From assembly GCF_029873635.1 (NCBI RefSeq), contig NC_080421.1:40219120-40283119 (forward strand): 64,000 bases of DNA, given 5' to 3'. Positions 10,019-21,570 of this stretch are shown here, in pieces; the stretch's first letter is position 1; every line of letters starts with the position of its first letter. The position numbers and the translations under genes were made by a program. This DNA comes from Malania oleifera. Lineage: Eukaryota; Streptophyta; Magnoliopsida; Santalales; Ximeniaceae. The notes beneath the pieces were generated by a model, which was not told where the DNA came from, did no database searches, and saw nothing but the letters and a program-made list of their open reading frames with translations.

Positions 10019-11502
10019 ATCAGTATGCATACAAAGAATTAACTAATTAATTAAAAGCATAATGTTAGAGTGATTTAACTTGCTATCAACTTTGTCATGG
10101 ATTCTTATTTAGGAAGTTTGTTAAAATTTCTTACTGTAGATGATGGAAATTAAATAATAATAAATAAATAAATAAATAAGCTACCTTCATAGAGACTGTG
10201 GACTTCAAGTGCCTTCCACGTGTCTTATTAGTTATCCCTATCAATTGTCTTCGCTAGCTCTTAGACCAAATTGTTTTTCAATCTTACAAGAGAAGCAAGG
10301 CAAGGGTACTAGGTAGTTGAAGTAAATGGTTGAATTAAGTACCAGATTGTCTTTTTGGTAACAAGTTTCATTCTCAAATATTTCCAAAGTTGTTTGGGTA
10401 ACTTAGAGTCTCCCATAAATCTTTTCTTTGTTAGCCTCATTGATTTTTATTTTATTTTTTTGTTCTTAATGTACGAAATTCAATGATCATGTTAATTTAT
10501 TACTTTGACACACATGTTTAGTTTTTCAAGAGCCCGCCCTTTACAATTGTCATATATTATCAACCACTAGTGTTTATTTAATAACCAATATTTTTTCTAT
10601 CTAATAGAGTTAAGGCTCTTCGCATGCCTCTTTTCTTCTTCATGTGGTTTCCTTTTATTTTGTGACCTTTCCTCTTCCTATGGAATTTCCTCAAGGTTTC
10701 TATTCCTAAGGCCTTTTCATTTATTTCCCTTTCAATTATTTAATTTGTGTATTTGTCTCCATTGTGGTGTAATTTGTGGCTAAGGGAACTACTGAACCTT
10801 CTGCATCTTCTTTCCTTCCAAATCTTCTTTGCCCCCCGCCTCTTCAATTCACATCCTATGTCTAAGAGAGGCCATATTGTTGGAACATCTTTTTGTAAAG
10901 AGGGCGGGGAAGATCTTCACTAGTGACTAGTGACAGTTTTTTCGCAAGGTCTAAAGGCCCGTCTTTTCTCATCTAGGGATTCTTCCAATACTATTGACAA
11001 TACTAAGGCCTTTGTTGACACATAGAAGCTTTCAATGGATGAAATGGAATGCCCACTAGCTATAACCAATGTTCTCACCTTTAACGACATTCCTCTCCTA
11101 ATTTGACAATTTCATATCAAACACCCAAAAACTATTCCCTATGGATTTCTAAGCAAGATTTGCAAGTATTAGATCTTCCTACACTTGGGAGATTTTGTCT
11201 AACAGGAACTCCAATTATGTCAATCCCAAATTCCTAACTTCTTGATACTTTTGACTTAAAATTAGTTTGAATAAACAATCCAACTAGGATTTTTGTCAAT
11301 CTTAAGGTAAATATTATGTCAAGATAATCATTCTTACGGTACGTTAATTTGTTCCCTTATATGTGTGTTATAATAAAAAATTCGTATTTGCATATGAGTT
11401 TCAAGTATCAGAAGTTCTAAGATCCAATCTCTTTATTGTTCAATGAAAAGAGAGGAGATAAAAGAGGAAGAAGGCATGCTACTAAACAAGGCTTCTAGGG
11501 AA
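10019..11502. other. Unassigned AT-rich spacer
   Basis: No coding region longer than 60 codons, RNA gene or terminal repeat was recognised on either strand. It contains a short AAAT-type microsatellite (10155-10180) and pyrimidine-rich stretches (10640-10860). It may be original target DNA between copia III and copia I, or a very old repeat. Confidence 0.5.
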
Positions 11503-11750
11503 TGTAAAGAAATAGAAGAGAGAAAGTGTTTGAAAGAATTCTGTATTTCTCATTGATTTTCTTATAGCTTACATGCAGTATATATAAACACATTTTCCAC
11601 TGATTTATTAATATTCAAATTCAAATTCAAATTCAAATTCAAATTCAAATTTAAATTCAAATTCAAGTTTGAAGTCTTCATAATCATATCTCCTAATCTC
11701 CAACAGTGATTTCAGTTGAAATCACTTGATCTTCTACACTCCCCCTCAAT
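11503..11750 (-). repeat. 3' LTR and PPT of copia I
   Basis: Read on the minus strand it runs from TGTAGAAGATCAAGTG (at 11738) to TTTCTTTACA (at 11503), 236 bp. It matches the 5' LTR at 50583-50862 except for a shorter AAATTC hexanucleotide tract (about 11617-11667). The adjacent minus-strand TTGAGGGGGAG (11739-11750) is a typical copia PPT. Confidence 0.9.
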
Positions 11751-11857
11751 CTGAAGGGGATATCATGAATATTTAGATTGGATTGAACATCTTGAAACTT
11801 CTTTGGTGGTAATGGTTTAATTAGTTCATCTGCTAACTGATCACGACTAGAGATGAA

Positions 11858-13192
11858 CTAAACTATTAACTGTTTGTGGTGGACTTGATCTCGAACAAAA
11901 TGAAAGTCAATCTCTATGTGTTTTGTTCTTACATGAATCACAGGATTGGAAGTGAGATAAGTGGAACCAATGTTGTGGCACCAAAGAATAAGTGGTTGTC
12001 GAATAGAAATTTCAAGTTCAGTTAAAACTGACTTGATCCACATTAGCTCGGCTACAGTGTTTGCCAGTGTCTTGTGTTTAACCTTAGTGTTGGTACGAGG
12101 CATTGTTGGCTGCTATTTACAGCGCCACGAGATCAAGTTATGACCATGATAAATACAATAAGCACCCACATATCTTCTATCACCCCTATCTACTGTCCAA
12201 TTTGAGTCTAAGAATGCATGAAGTTTGAAGTCTACAGCATTAGAGATTAGCAAGCCTTTTGAAATTGAATGTTTAAGATAACGAAGTATTCGCTTTACGA
12301 CTTGCCATTGTGATTCAAGAGGATTATGCATAAAATTGTTGATCACTTTGTGGACTACAAAAGCCAAATCAGGTTGTGTAAATGCAAGGTATTACATATT
12401 GCCAACAATACTTCTATAAAGGCTTGCATAAGCACACGATTTGCCATCTATGGAAGTGAGATTGCAAGTAGAAGCCATTAGGCTACTGCATGGTTTGGCC
12501 TGATCCATGTTGCTCTTTTTGAGCAAATCCACTATGTATTTGCGTTAAGTAAGATAAAGACCTTCACTGCATCTAAGTGCTTGTACACCAAGGAAAAAGT
12601 TAAAAGGGCCCAAGTCTTTGATAGAAAATGCTTCTTTTAAGCAAAGAATTACTCGATTGATGGTAGCCAAACTTGATCTAATGATTAATATGTCATCCAC
12701 ATATATTAAAACATAAACACTTGTTGTTTTTGTTTTAAGAACAAATAGTGAAGTATCAGCTTTGCTTTCATAGAAGTGCAATGACTTTAGCTTGTCTGAA
12801 TGTTTAGAAAACCAAGATCGAGGAGCTTGTCGCAGTCTATATAGTGATTTATGTAACTCACAAACATGACTTGGAAATTGAGGATGAATGTAGCCTTGTG
12901 GTTGAGTCATAAAAACTTCTTGAAGATCATTGAGCAAAAAGGCATTTTGCACATCAATTTGGTGAATGGGCCAATCAAGAGCAACTACAATTGAAAGAAC
13001 AAATTTAATTGTGGCATGCTTAATAACTAGGCTAAATGATTCTGAAAAATCAATTCCTTCTTGTTGATGGAAGCCTTTGATGACTAGTCGAGCTTTATGA
13101 CACTCAATAGTCCCATCAGCTTTTCTTTTAATTTGGTAAACCCAACGACATCTCACAATTTTTGTACCTAGTGAGTGTGGAACTAAGGACCA
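11858..13192 (-). pseudogene. copia I RT and RNase H segment
   Basis: Minus-strand reading: WSLVP at the right end leads into CRWVYQIKRKADG (about 13150) and the RT palm with intact IYVDDILI (12690-12705). Then come SIKDLGPFNFFLG, a connection, and RNase H pieces (DSNWTVDRGDRR about 12190; TKHIEIDFHFVRDQV about 11900). It is broken by stops near 12545 and 12110. The upstream RT start is across gypsy II, at 28467-28560. Although YVDD is preserved, the frame cannot be translated through. Confidence 0.87.
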
Positions 13193-13272
13193 TGTAGAGA
13201 CCTGAATCTAGAAAATAAAGAAATAAATGAGAAAATAAGGAAAGGGAGGATAAAAAGGGGATTTCAGCAAGC

Positions 13273-13486
13273 TTTGTCGATGAGTCCCCTCTATCCGTCA
13301 ACAAAGGCCCTTTAGTGGTTCATCACCAAATTTCAGAGCATCGTCGATGACGAGATCCAGAACGACCGAAAATATTAGGCAGTTCATCAATGAAGCCCTT
13401 TGTTCGTCAACGAACGGCCTTCAGTAGTTCGTCGACGAAGGTGCCATTCGTCGACGCATTTGACTGGGTCAAGGGGTCTATAAATA
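13273..13486 (+). promoter_or_regulatory. U3 array of eight palindromes plus TATA box (gypsy II 5' LTR)
   Basis: Copies of the TTCGTCGACGAA-type palindrome start at 13273, 13294, 13319, 13340, 13383, 13403, 13428 and 13447 (steps 21, 25, 21, 43, 20, 25, 19). TATAAATA follows at 13479-13486. The copy at 13428 matches the consensus exactly. The geometry is almost the same as in gypsy I and in the LTR at 45936. Confidence 0.72.
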
Positions 13487-13522
13487 GAAATTTTGTTTGC
13501 TTCTTCATTAAGAAACATAATC

Positions 13523-16069
13523 TATAACGCCCCGAAACCTTAAACCCGGGTCCGGTACGTTATACCCGATAAAATCCCTGATAATCCATAATCCATAATA
13601 TATGCAGCGGAAATATAACCATAATCTCCATATAACATAATATCGGAGTTTACTAATTCTAACTACCAACCATAATAAATTAATCATCCACTAGTATTCA
13701 AATATATACACGTCTCCAAAACATTATCCACTAATACTAGTATGTTTCACAACTATCCTTTCATAACCGACTTAAAACATAAAATATACATATCAGAATT
13801 AACATAAAAATATACCCTTTTTCTTATATCTTCAAATAAAATGTTATAAAATCTTGAGCTCTTAAAGCTCGATCTCGAGGAATCCTGAAAAAAAAAAGAA
13901 TTCATATTCGGGTGAGACACATCTCAGTAAGGGAACAAACAATATATTAAACTCAGCATGTGGCCATCATGAGATTATACATATCATTTTATAATATTTG
14001 CAAATCATTAACATAATACTGAAAGTCATTTTCTGATCCTAAACAAACACATGCCAATGTTTAATCCACGAGATTACCCGAGGATAGGGGTGATTACCCG
14101 TCCATACAAGTAGCACCATTCTGCTCTGATATATTTAGCAACCCGAAAGTCACAATTTAAGCATACCAAGGCACTCACCTTACTCAGTAAGCCCTCAAGT
14201 GTTAGATTGATCTCGTACTCACGCATTCAACAATAGTTTACCGGCAAAGGCCCTAAGGATTGAGAATTCTACCCGCCCATACAAGTAGGTTCCCTCTGCT
14301 CTAGTGCGTTATGTCGCTACTGCCACATCTGAAGCTACTAGTGCACTCGCCTTACTCAGCAAGCCCTCAGGCGAAAGGTACGCCTCGCCCAATCGTAACA
14401 TGTTCTACGTACATACATACTTTTATTATCATAATACATCATTCTATTCTGTCATTATACATTCATGCACATTCATTCATGTTCATAACTTAACTTTGCA
14501 TTTCGTTTCACTTTAAGTGGCTCTTTCCCATTTACATCATTTACATTTTTCATTTCATTTCATTGTTACTTCATCATCATTTCATTGCATAACATTTCAT
14601 TTCATTACTTCGTACTACAGCTAGTCTTTAGCCATCATCAGTTAGTTTACGTAGAAACGTGCTAAATCTGCTAACACAGCTCCTTTTAGCTGTCATCAGT
14701 TAGTCTACACAGAAGTGTGCTAGATCTGCTAACATGGCTCTCTTTCAACTGTCTTACATTTAAATGGTTGCATTTAACATACATACGCAACATTGTCCAT
14801 ATCATATTTTATTCTCAATGTTTTACTTACTTAGCCTGCATCTCATACATTTAACATATAATTTGCACAGATTCTCATGCCACACAATTTAGCAATAAAA
14901 TTCATACACTGCCTGTAAAATAAGTCAACCAACATTTAGTGTTTATATACTGAAAATACCTTTCATTTCTTACTTAATTATCCTAAAAATATTTTTCCAC
15001 TTTCATCAGTTCATTTTCGCATATACATATCTAATAAACAACCCTAAATTCGAAAGAAATATAATTTAAATAGTTGGCATTTTACCCATACCGAAACATA
15101 TACACGTACATATAACACAATTTATTTTTTCATTAAATTCATAAAAATTCTGATTTAATATATATTTTTTCCCTTACCTGGTTTTTTGAACTACGCCAAC
15201 AGGGACTCCGAAAAATACCTGCGGCGCTCACCCGGACCCTGAAATTAAATTCCTAACTCCAATAAATTATTCCTGAATAAAATTTTAATTTAATACTTCC
15301 TATGGCCATAATTCATAAATAAATAAATATACCCTTAAATTTAGCCAAATTGCTAAATTTCCCAAATCCCACTCTCGCTTTGGAGTAGGACCTAGAAAAC
15401 CCCAATTGAAAATTTATCTACGTCAAAATGGCAACAACGACAACTAAGACCCCATGGTGGTGTCTGATCGTCGATTCAATAGCATATTTAACCAGAAATT
15501 GAGAAATTGGGGAAAAATTATCTTTCACCAGGAGCAGTGCCTAAGCCGTTCCCACGACAAATCTGCTCCAGTAGAAATGTCAGCAGCGGAACCAAGATTA
15601 AAATGGTACCTTCCGTTTCCCGATCCTTCGCAAACTCACCGAGTAATTCAGAGAATGAGAGAGATGGAGACGGAGGTGGCTGCGCGTGCTGAACGCAGGA
15701 AAGTTTGCAGAGGGGCGTGCCTGACTCCTTCTCTGTTCTTCTTCCTTCTTCTTTCTTCTTCTTCTTTCTTCTTTCTTCTTTTTCTTCTTTTATCTTCTTT
15801 TACTTTACTTTATATATATATTATATTAACGTACTATATAAGTGTATATATGTATATTTCTCTTCTTTCAATTAGTTTTTTTTTTTTAAATCTAATGTAA
15901 AAATATTTAATTTAATAACTAATTATTTAATTCATGTTATTTAATTTAATTTCTTTAATTTTAATTTAATTTTTTTCCCACGCCATTCCTTTTATTTATT
16001 TATCTGTTATTTTATTTATTTTTATTTTTCTAAATTATTTTAATCCCTTTAAATTTTCGAGTCTTTACA
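13523..16069 (-). repeat. 3' LTR of the LARD-like element
   Basis: Plus-strand limits are TATAACGCCCCG (first G changed to A) and GAGTCTTTACA. On the minus strand it contains the intron-like segment (15177 down to 13885), a two-unit repeat of about 60 bases near 14620-14750 (TCAGTTAGTCTAC ... GCTAACA), and a TTC-rich tract at 15730-15800. Short open frames inside are repeated in the other LTR and have no protein similarity. Confidence 0.88.
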
Positions 16070-16780
16070 TTCTCCCCTCCTTAAGAAATTTCGTCCTCGA
16101 AATTTGTTACTCGGTCTTTCATTCCCATAATTTTACAATTTACTATACCCCATACTATTCAATAAATATGTCTCCCAAATAAATTTTTGCATCATCAATA
16201 ATTAAATAAAATCATCATCAACTTCAACATAAATTCATACCTGCCCTCTTGGCTTTATCTGCCTCATCCAGGACCATCGTATAACCACATGCTCGTCCAC
16301 CTGTACCTAGTGGTATCTCCTGATTTCTCCTAATACCATAACTTCATACTATACATTTCCATATACTCCAATTGAAATATCAAACACCCAAATTGACCAC
16401 AAACCATTTAATCACATCAATTAAATTATTCTCCTTCAAAGATTTTTCTTCCTAGATCAACCAACCTAACCTTCGAGTTCAAATTCCAAGTTCGAATTTC
16501 TCTACTCGGAAACATCACCATCGATGGATTTACCATGATTTTCTAAAGCTAGCAACTTCTTCAGAAAAACACAGAAGACCATCAAGGGATTTCTGCCCTC
16601 AAGCTTATGAAACACAACTCAGAATTCCTAACGGTATCTTAATCTACCCATTCATATCCTTATCGCAACTCAATCCTATACTCTGGTATAAATCCTTCCT
16701 AACCTAAAACTCTAATATTTCTTTATCCAAGCGATGTGAATCTAATCACACTTCTGGCTGGACATTGCTCTGATACCATC
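16070..16780 (-). other. LARD-like interior: PPT, conserved leader and PBS
   Basis: The minus-strand PPT (GGAGGGGAGAA) abuts the left LTR at 16070-16081, and the PBS TGGTATCAGAGC (16767-16778) lies two bases from the right LTR. There is no open frame of note. Positions 16505-16609 resemble the gypsy II leader at 21311-21414 (shared TTCTGTGTTTTTCTG, AGAAAATCATG, TGTTTCCGAG). This is a candidate packaging or dimerisation signal; its function is inferred. Confidence 0.8.
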
Positions 16781-19079
16781 TGTAACGCCCCGAAACCTTA
16801 AACCCGGGTCCTGTGTGTTATACCTGATAAAATCCCTGATAATCCATAATCCATAATATATGCAGCGGAAATATAATCATAATCTCCATATAACATAATA
16901 TCAAAGTTTACTAATTTTAACTACCAACCATAATAAATTAATCATCCACCAGTATTCAAATATATACACGTCTCCAAAACATTATCCACTAATACTAGTA
17001 TGTTTCACAACTATCCTTTCATAACCGACTTAAAACATAAAGACATAAAACATAAAATGTACATATCAGAATTAACATAAAAATATACCCTTTTTCTTAT
17101 ATCTTCAAATAAAATGTTATAAAATTTTGAGCTCTCAAAGCTCGATCTCGAGGAATCCTGAAAAAAAAATGAATTCATATTTGGGTGAGACACATCTCAG
17201 TAATGGAAGAAACAATATATTAAACTCAGCATGTGGCCATCATGAGATTATACATATCATTTTATAATATTTGCAAATCATTAACATAATACTGAAAGTC
17301 ATTTTCTGATCCTAGACAAACACATGCAAAAGTTTAACCCACGAGATTACCCGAGGATAGGGGTGATTACCCGCCCATACAAGTAGCACCCTTCTACTCT
17401 GATACATTTAGCAACCCGAAGGTCACAATTTAAGCATACCAGGGCACTCACCTTACTCAGTAAGCCCTCAAGTGTTAGATTGATCTCGTACTCACGCATT
17501 CAACAATAGTTTACCGGCAAAGGCCCTAAGGATTGGGAATTCTACCCGCCCATACAAGTAGGTTCCCTCTACCCTAGTGTGTTATGTAGCTACTGCCACA
17601 TCTGAAGCTACTAGTGCACTCGCCTTACTCAGCAAGCCCTCAGGCGAAAGGTACGCCTCGCCCAATCGTAATATGTTCTACGTACATACATACTTCTATT
17701 ATCATAATACATCATTCTTTTCTGTCATTATACATTCATGCACATTCATTCATGTTCATAACTTAACTTTGCATTTCGTTTCACTTTAAGTGGCTCTTTC
17801 CCATTTACATCATTTACATTTGCCATTTCATTTCATTGTCATTTCATCGTCGTTTCATTGCATAACATTTCATTTCATTACTTCATACTACAGCTGGTCT
17901 TTAGCCATCATCAGTTAGTCTACGTAGAAAAGTGCTAAATCTACTAACACAACTCCTTTTAACTGTCATCAGTTAGTCTACACAGAAGTGTGCTAGATCT
18001 GCTAACATGGCTCTCTTTCAACTGTCTTACATTTACATGGTTGCATTTAACATACATAAGCAACATTGTCCATATCATATTTTATTCTCAATGTTTTACT
18101 TACTTAGCCTGCATCTCATACATTTAACATATAATTTGCACAGATTCTCATGCCACACAATTTAGCAATAAAATTCATACACTGCCTGTAAAATAAGCCA
18201 ACCAACATTTAGTGTTTATATACTGAAAATACCTTTCATTTCTTACTTAATTATCCTGAAAATATTTTTCCACTTTCATCAGTTCATTTTCGCATATACA
18301 TATCTAATAAACAACCCTAAATTCGAAAGAAATATAATTTAAACAGTTGGCATTTTACCCATACCGAAACATATACACGTACATATAACATAATTTATTT
18401 TTTCATTAAATTCATAAAAATTCTGATTTAATATATATTTTTTCCCTTACCTGGTTTCTTGAACTACGCCAACAGGGACTCCGAAAAATACCTGCGGCAC
18501 TCACCCGAATCCTGAAACTAAATTCCTAACTCCAATAAATTATTCCTGAATAAAATATTAATTTAATACTTCCTATGGCCATAATTCATAAATAAATAAA
18601 TATACCCTTAAATTTAGCCAAATTGCTAAATTTCCCAAATCCCACTCTCGCTTTGGAGTAGGGCCTAGAAAACCCCAATTGAAAATTTATCTACGTCAAA
18701 ATGACGACAACGACAACTAAGACCCCGTGGTAGTGTCTGATCGTCGATTCAATAGCAGATTTAACCAGAAATTGAGAAATTTGGGAAAATTTTTCTTTCC
18801 CCAGGAGCAGTGCCTAAGTCGTTCCCACGATAAATCTGCTCCAGTAGAAATGTTGGTAGCGGAACCAGGATTCCAATGGTACCTTCCGTTTCCCGATCCG
18901 TCGCAAACTCGCCGAGTAATTGAGAGAATGAAAGAGACGGAGACGGAGGTGGCTGCGCGTGCTGAACGCAGGAAAGTTTGCAGAGGGGCGTGCCTGACTC
19001 CTTCTCTGTTCTTCTTCCTTCTTCTTTCTTCTTCTTCTTTCTTCTTTCTTCTTTTTCTTCTTTTATCTTCTTTTACTTT

Positions 19080-19138
<59 letters not shown>

Positions 19139-19373
19139 TTATATATTATATTAACTTTCTATATAAGTGTATATATGTATATTTCTCTTCTTTCAATTAG
19201 TTTTTTTTTTTAAATCTAATGTAAAAATATTTAATTCATCTTATTTAATTTAATTTCTTTAATTTTAATTTAATTTTTTTCCCACGCCATTCCTTTTATT
19301 TATTTATCTGTTATTTTATTTATTTATTTTTTTCTAAATTATTTTAATCCTTTTAAATTTCCGAGTCTTTACA
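16781..19373 (-). repeat. 5' LTR of the LARD-like element
   Basis: Starts TGTAACGCCCCG at 16781 and ends TCTTTACA at 19373 on the plus strand (2,593 bp). It differs from its partner mainly by scattered transitions and an expanded (TA)n tract at about 19085-19150. Its intron-like boundaries on the minus strand are donor 18450 and acceptor 17158, 1,293 bases apart, the same length as in the partner LTR. Confidence 0.88.
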
Positions 19374-19378
19374 TAATC

Positions 19379-19403
19379 TCTCTCTCTCTAAACCACGCCC
19401 ACA

Positions 19404-19475
<72 letters not shown>
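19379..19475 (+). repeat. CT microsatellite in the gypsy II 5' LTR
   Basis: Two (TC)n tracts separated by TAAACCACGCCCACAC. The 3' LTR has the same arrangement at 26672-26740 with fewer units. It lies just after the TATA box, so it would be in the transcribed leader. Confidence 0.85.
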
Positions 19476-19477
<2 letters not shown>

Positions 19478-19793
19478 GAATTCTCGCCACTCATTGACAG
19501 ATTCAACAATCAAAAGTTATTACGAGAGTCTAGGGGAGATTCTCTGCAAGTCTAGTGGAATAGATCCTTGATCTGAGCTTTTCGGGCATTACTCCAAAAT
19601 CAGGGTAAGTAGGTTATTTTAAGTCTTTGTGGTTGTTGTGAACTATAGGAAGGCCTAGGGAATGATTAATGCATGGTTGCTCATCTAGAGTTTGTGTTGA
19701 TATATTTGGGGAAAATGTGGTTTCAAGATTTTGAACTACAATTGTCGTAAGGCATGGAGTTTGGGGTTTCCAATGGGCTTTCTTGTAAGTCAG

Positions 19794-20860
19794 GTAAGGG
19801 GATTTGTCTTACATCAGTTACTTTTGAAATCTAAATCGGTTAAACTATATTTTATGGTTTTCGAAAAATTAGGGTTTTGGGGTATGGTCTCCATTTTTAT
19901 TTAAACTTATATATTCTTATTATATTAAAGGTTGGAGATGCTTGAACCCTTGTTTTTAAACTAAATGATATTTTTTGAACCATTTATTATATTATAGCAT
20001 ATTTAATCAAATGAGTGTGACGTGGGATGGTAAATGTGAATTAGCTGAACTAGTGAAATATTTGTATGAGATATGGGAACTGGAGTTCCAAATTGTTTTC
20101 AAGAACTATGGAAAATGAGATGTCGGTTTAAGACTGAGGCCTGTGAATGCCTGGTAATGTCGATGAATGAATCAGTTTGTGAAAAATACTAGAATTGGTT
20201 AAATGTTTTATGGAATGAAGATAGGTTACTGTGCTTTCATTATAAATTGTATATATGATGTATGAACCACCTGAGGAACTAGTTACTATTGGAGCACAGT
20301 ACCATTGCTAGTGGGTGATACAGTGCAACCCACACCTTATTGTTAAGGGGGGTATCTGAAAAGTCGATTGGTGACTGGCTCTGGTGTATGATTCAGGGTG
20401 GGTTTGACCAAAGCGGACTTGTAACATTGAAATGATTAGACTAGTTGGCCTCCAGAGCTAGATTAGGTCTACAGACCGCATAACTCGTACCATAGGGGAA
20501 GTAAATAGGGTTCATGTGGTGTTCCAAGGTAGGGAGGAGTTTGATATGCATATACATGATTTAAAAACAAAATGGACAGAATTACAGCTTTGAGTATCGA
20601 GCCGAAGGATTTGCAGTGTATGGGCATGTATCCTACCCCAACCTTGGGAACTCTCGCTTGTAATGAGCCACACTATCTTTTACAGGAATTATATACATAT
20701 CTTCGATATTACAGGGTTTAGAATATTTTAAATGCGTAATTCATTTTACTTAAACTTACTATTGTCTTCTGTTGGAATAAACTCATATGATCACACACTA
20801 ATGTAATCTAATCCACCTTACTAAGAAGTTTTTCACCCCAATATACAAATCTTGTTTCAG
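19794..20860 (+). other. Putative leader intron inside the gypsy II 5' LTR
   Basis: Donor-like GTCAG|GTAAGGGG at 19794 and acceptor-like CTTGTTTCAG|G at 20860 are 1,067 bases apart. CTTACTAAGAAG lies about 40 bases before the acceptor. The 3' LTR keeps the donor (27056), but its acceptor AG has become AT near 28121. An earlier donor-like GTAAGT is at 19605. Confidence 0.48.
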
Positions 20861-21191
20861 GTCCTACAAGAAACCGAACCTAGCATTCTAGAGGATTTTG
20901 GAGCGTAGTGTTTTGTGAGATTTGTAAGTACTGGACTATGGTCAGGTTATCTTTTTGGGATTGTAATAGAAACATTGGAAGTATTTATGTAATAGTATTA
21001 ACTTAGAACTCTGGTATGGTATTTTAAGAATGAAACTTTTTAGCTGCTTTATTGTATGTTGTTTATGGAAAGGGCAACCGCAAACCCTTCGAGGTCGAAC
21101 CCTCTTATTTATAGTATCAGAGAGTATTTTTTTTTTTTTTATGTTATGTTTTCTAGCACTCCGAGCCCATGTGGAGGGTCGAGGCGTTACA

Positions 21192-21570
21192 GTTGGTATC
21201 AGAGCAAACCAGATTGTTAGGTTTTGTAGACTTGGTTAGACGAGGTTAGGAGGTCATACTAGGGTATAGGAAGATAGGAGCGAGTAGAATGGGAATGTTG
21301 AGTTTTTCTTCGTAAGCCTGGAGACAGAAATCCATTGGTGGACTTCTGTGTTTTTCTGGATCAGTCGATGGGTTCAGAAAATCATGACAATCCATTGATG
21401 ATTTTGTTTCCGAGTGGAGGGGCGGAACTTGAGTCAGAATTAGGGTATTAACCTGGCAAAGTATGTCGTCATTAGGGAGGATAAGTTATTAAAGTAAATC
21501 AAATGGTATTGTAGTTGTAGCAGGTATATAAGTACTAAGATTCTAGACAATTTTCTTAATTGTCTCTTCG
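21192..21570 (+). other. PBS and leader of gypsy II
   Basis: TGGTATCAGAGC at 21194-21205, two bases after the LTR, is complementary to the initiator tRNA-Met 3' end. The leader contains the block 21311-21414 that is shared with the LARD-like element. The first Met codon of the gag reading is at 21571. Confidence 0.85.

Larger units (their letters stand above)
13523..19373 (-). mobile_element. Non-autonomous LARD-like gypsy element
   Basis: Minus-strand element with two near-identical 2.55-2.6-kb LTRs around only 711 bases of non-coding interior. The perfect TSD TAATC (13518-13522 and 19374-19378) shows it inserted into the 5' LTR of gypsy II. The PBS lies next to the right-hand LTR and the PPT next to the left-hand LTR, so transcription runs right to left. 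There is no gag or pol. The LTR plan and leader resemble gypsy II, so an autonomous gypsy relative probably supplied its proteins (inference). High LTR-LTR similarity makes it younger than its host. Confidence 0.9.
13193..21191 (+). repeat. 5' LTR of gypsy II (interrupted)
   Basis: TGTAGAGACCTGAATC at the start, GAGGCGTTACA at the end. Without the LARD-like insertion and its TSD copy (13523-19378) it is about 2.14 kb, matching the 3' LTR at 26336-28461 (2,126 bp). It carries the palindrome array, TATA box, CT microsatellite and intron-like segment, listed separately. Confidence 0.88.

Noticed and set aside
10880..11280. Possible degenerate gag-like or LINE-like coding in the spacer 10019-11502
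   Set aside because: Reading several frames on both strands gave no recognisable motif and frequent stops.
15454..15900. 148-codon open frame in the LARD LTR, with a related frame at 18727-19200
   Set aside because: Present in both LTRs on the strand opposite to the element, ending in TTC-rich and TA-rich simple sequence; no domain or codon signal. Non-coding LTR sequence.
21194..21205. tRNA-Met-like sequence TGGTATCAGAGC as a possible tRNA gene
   Set aside because: Only the primer-binding complement is present next to an LTR, without a cloverleaf; the same holds at 38348, 48607, 57771, 63025 and 16767.
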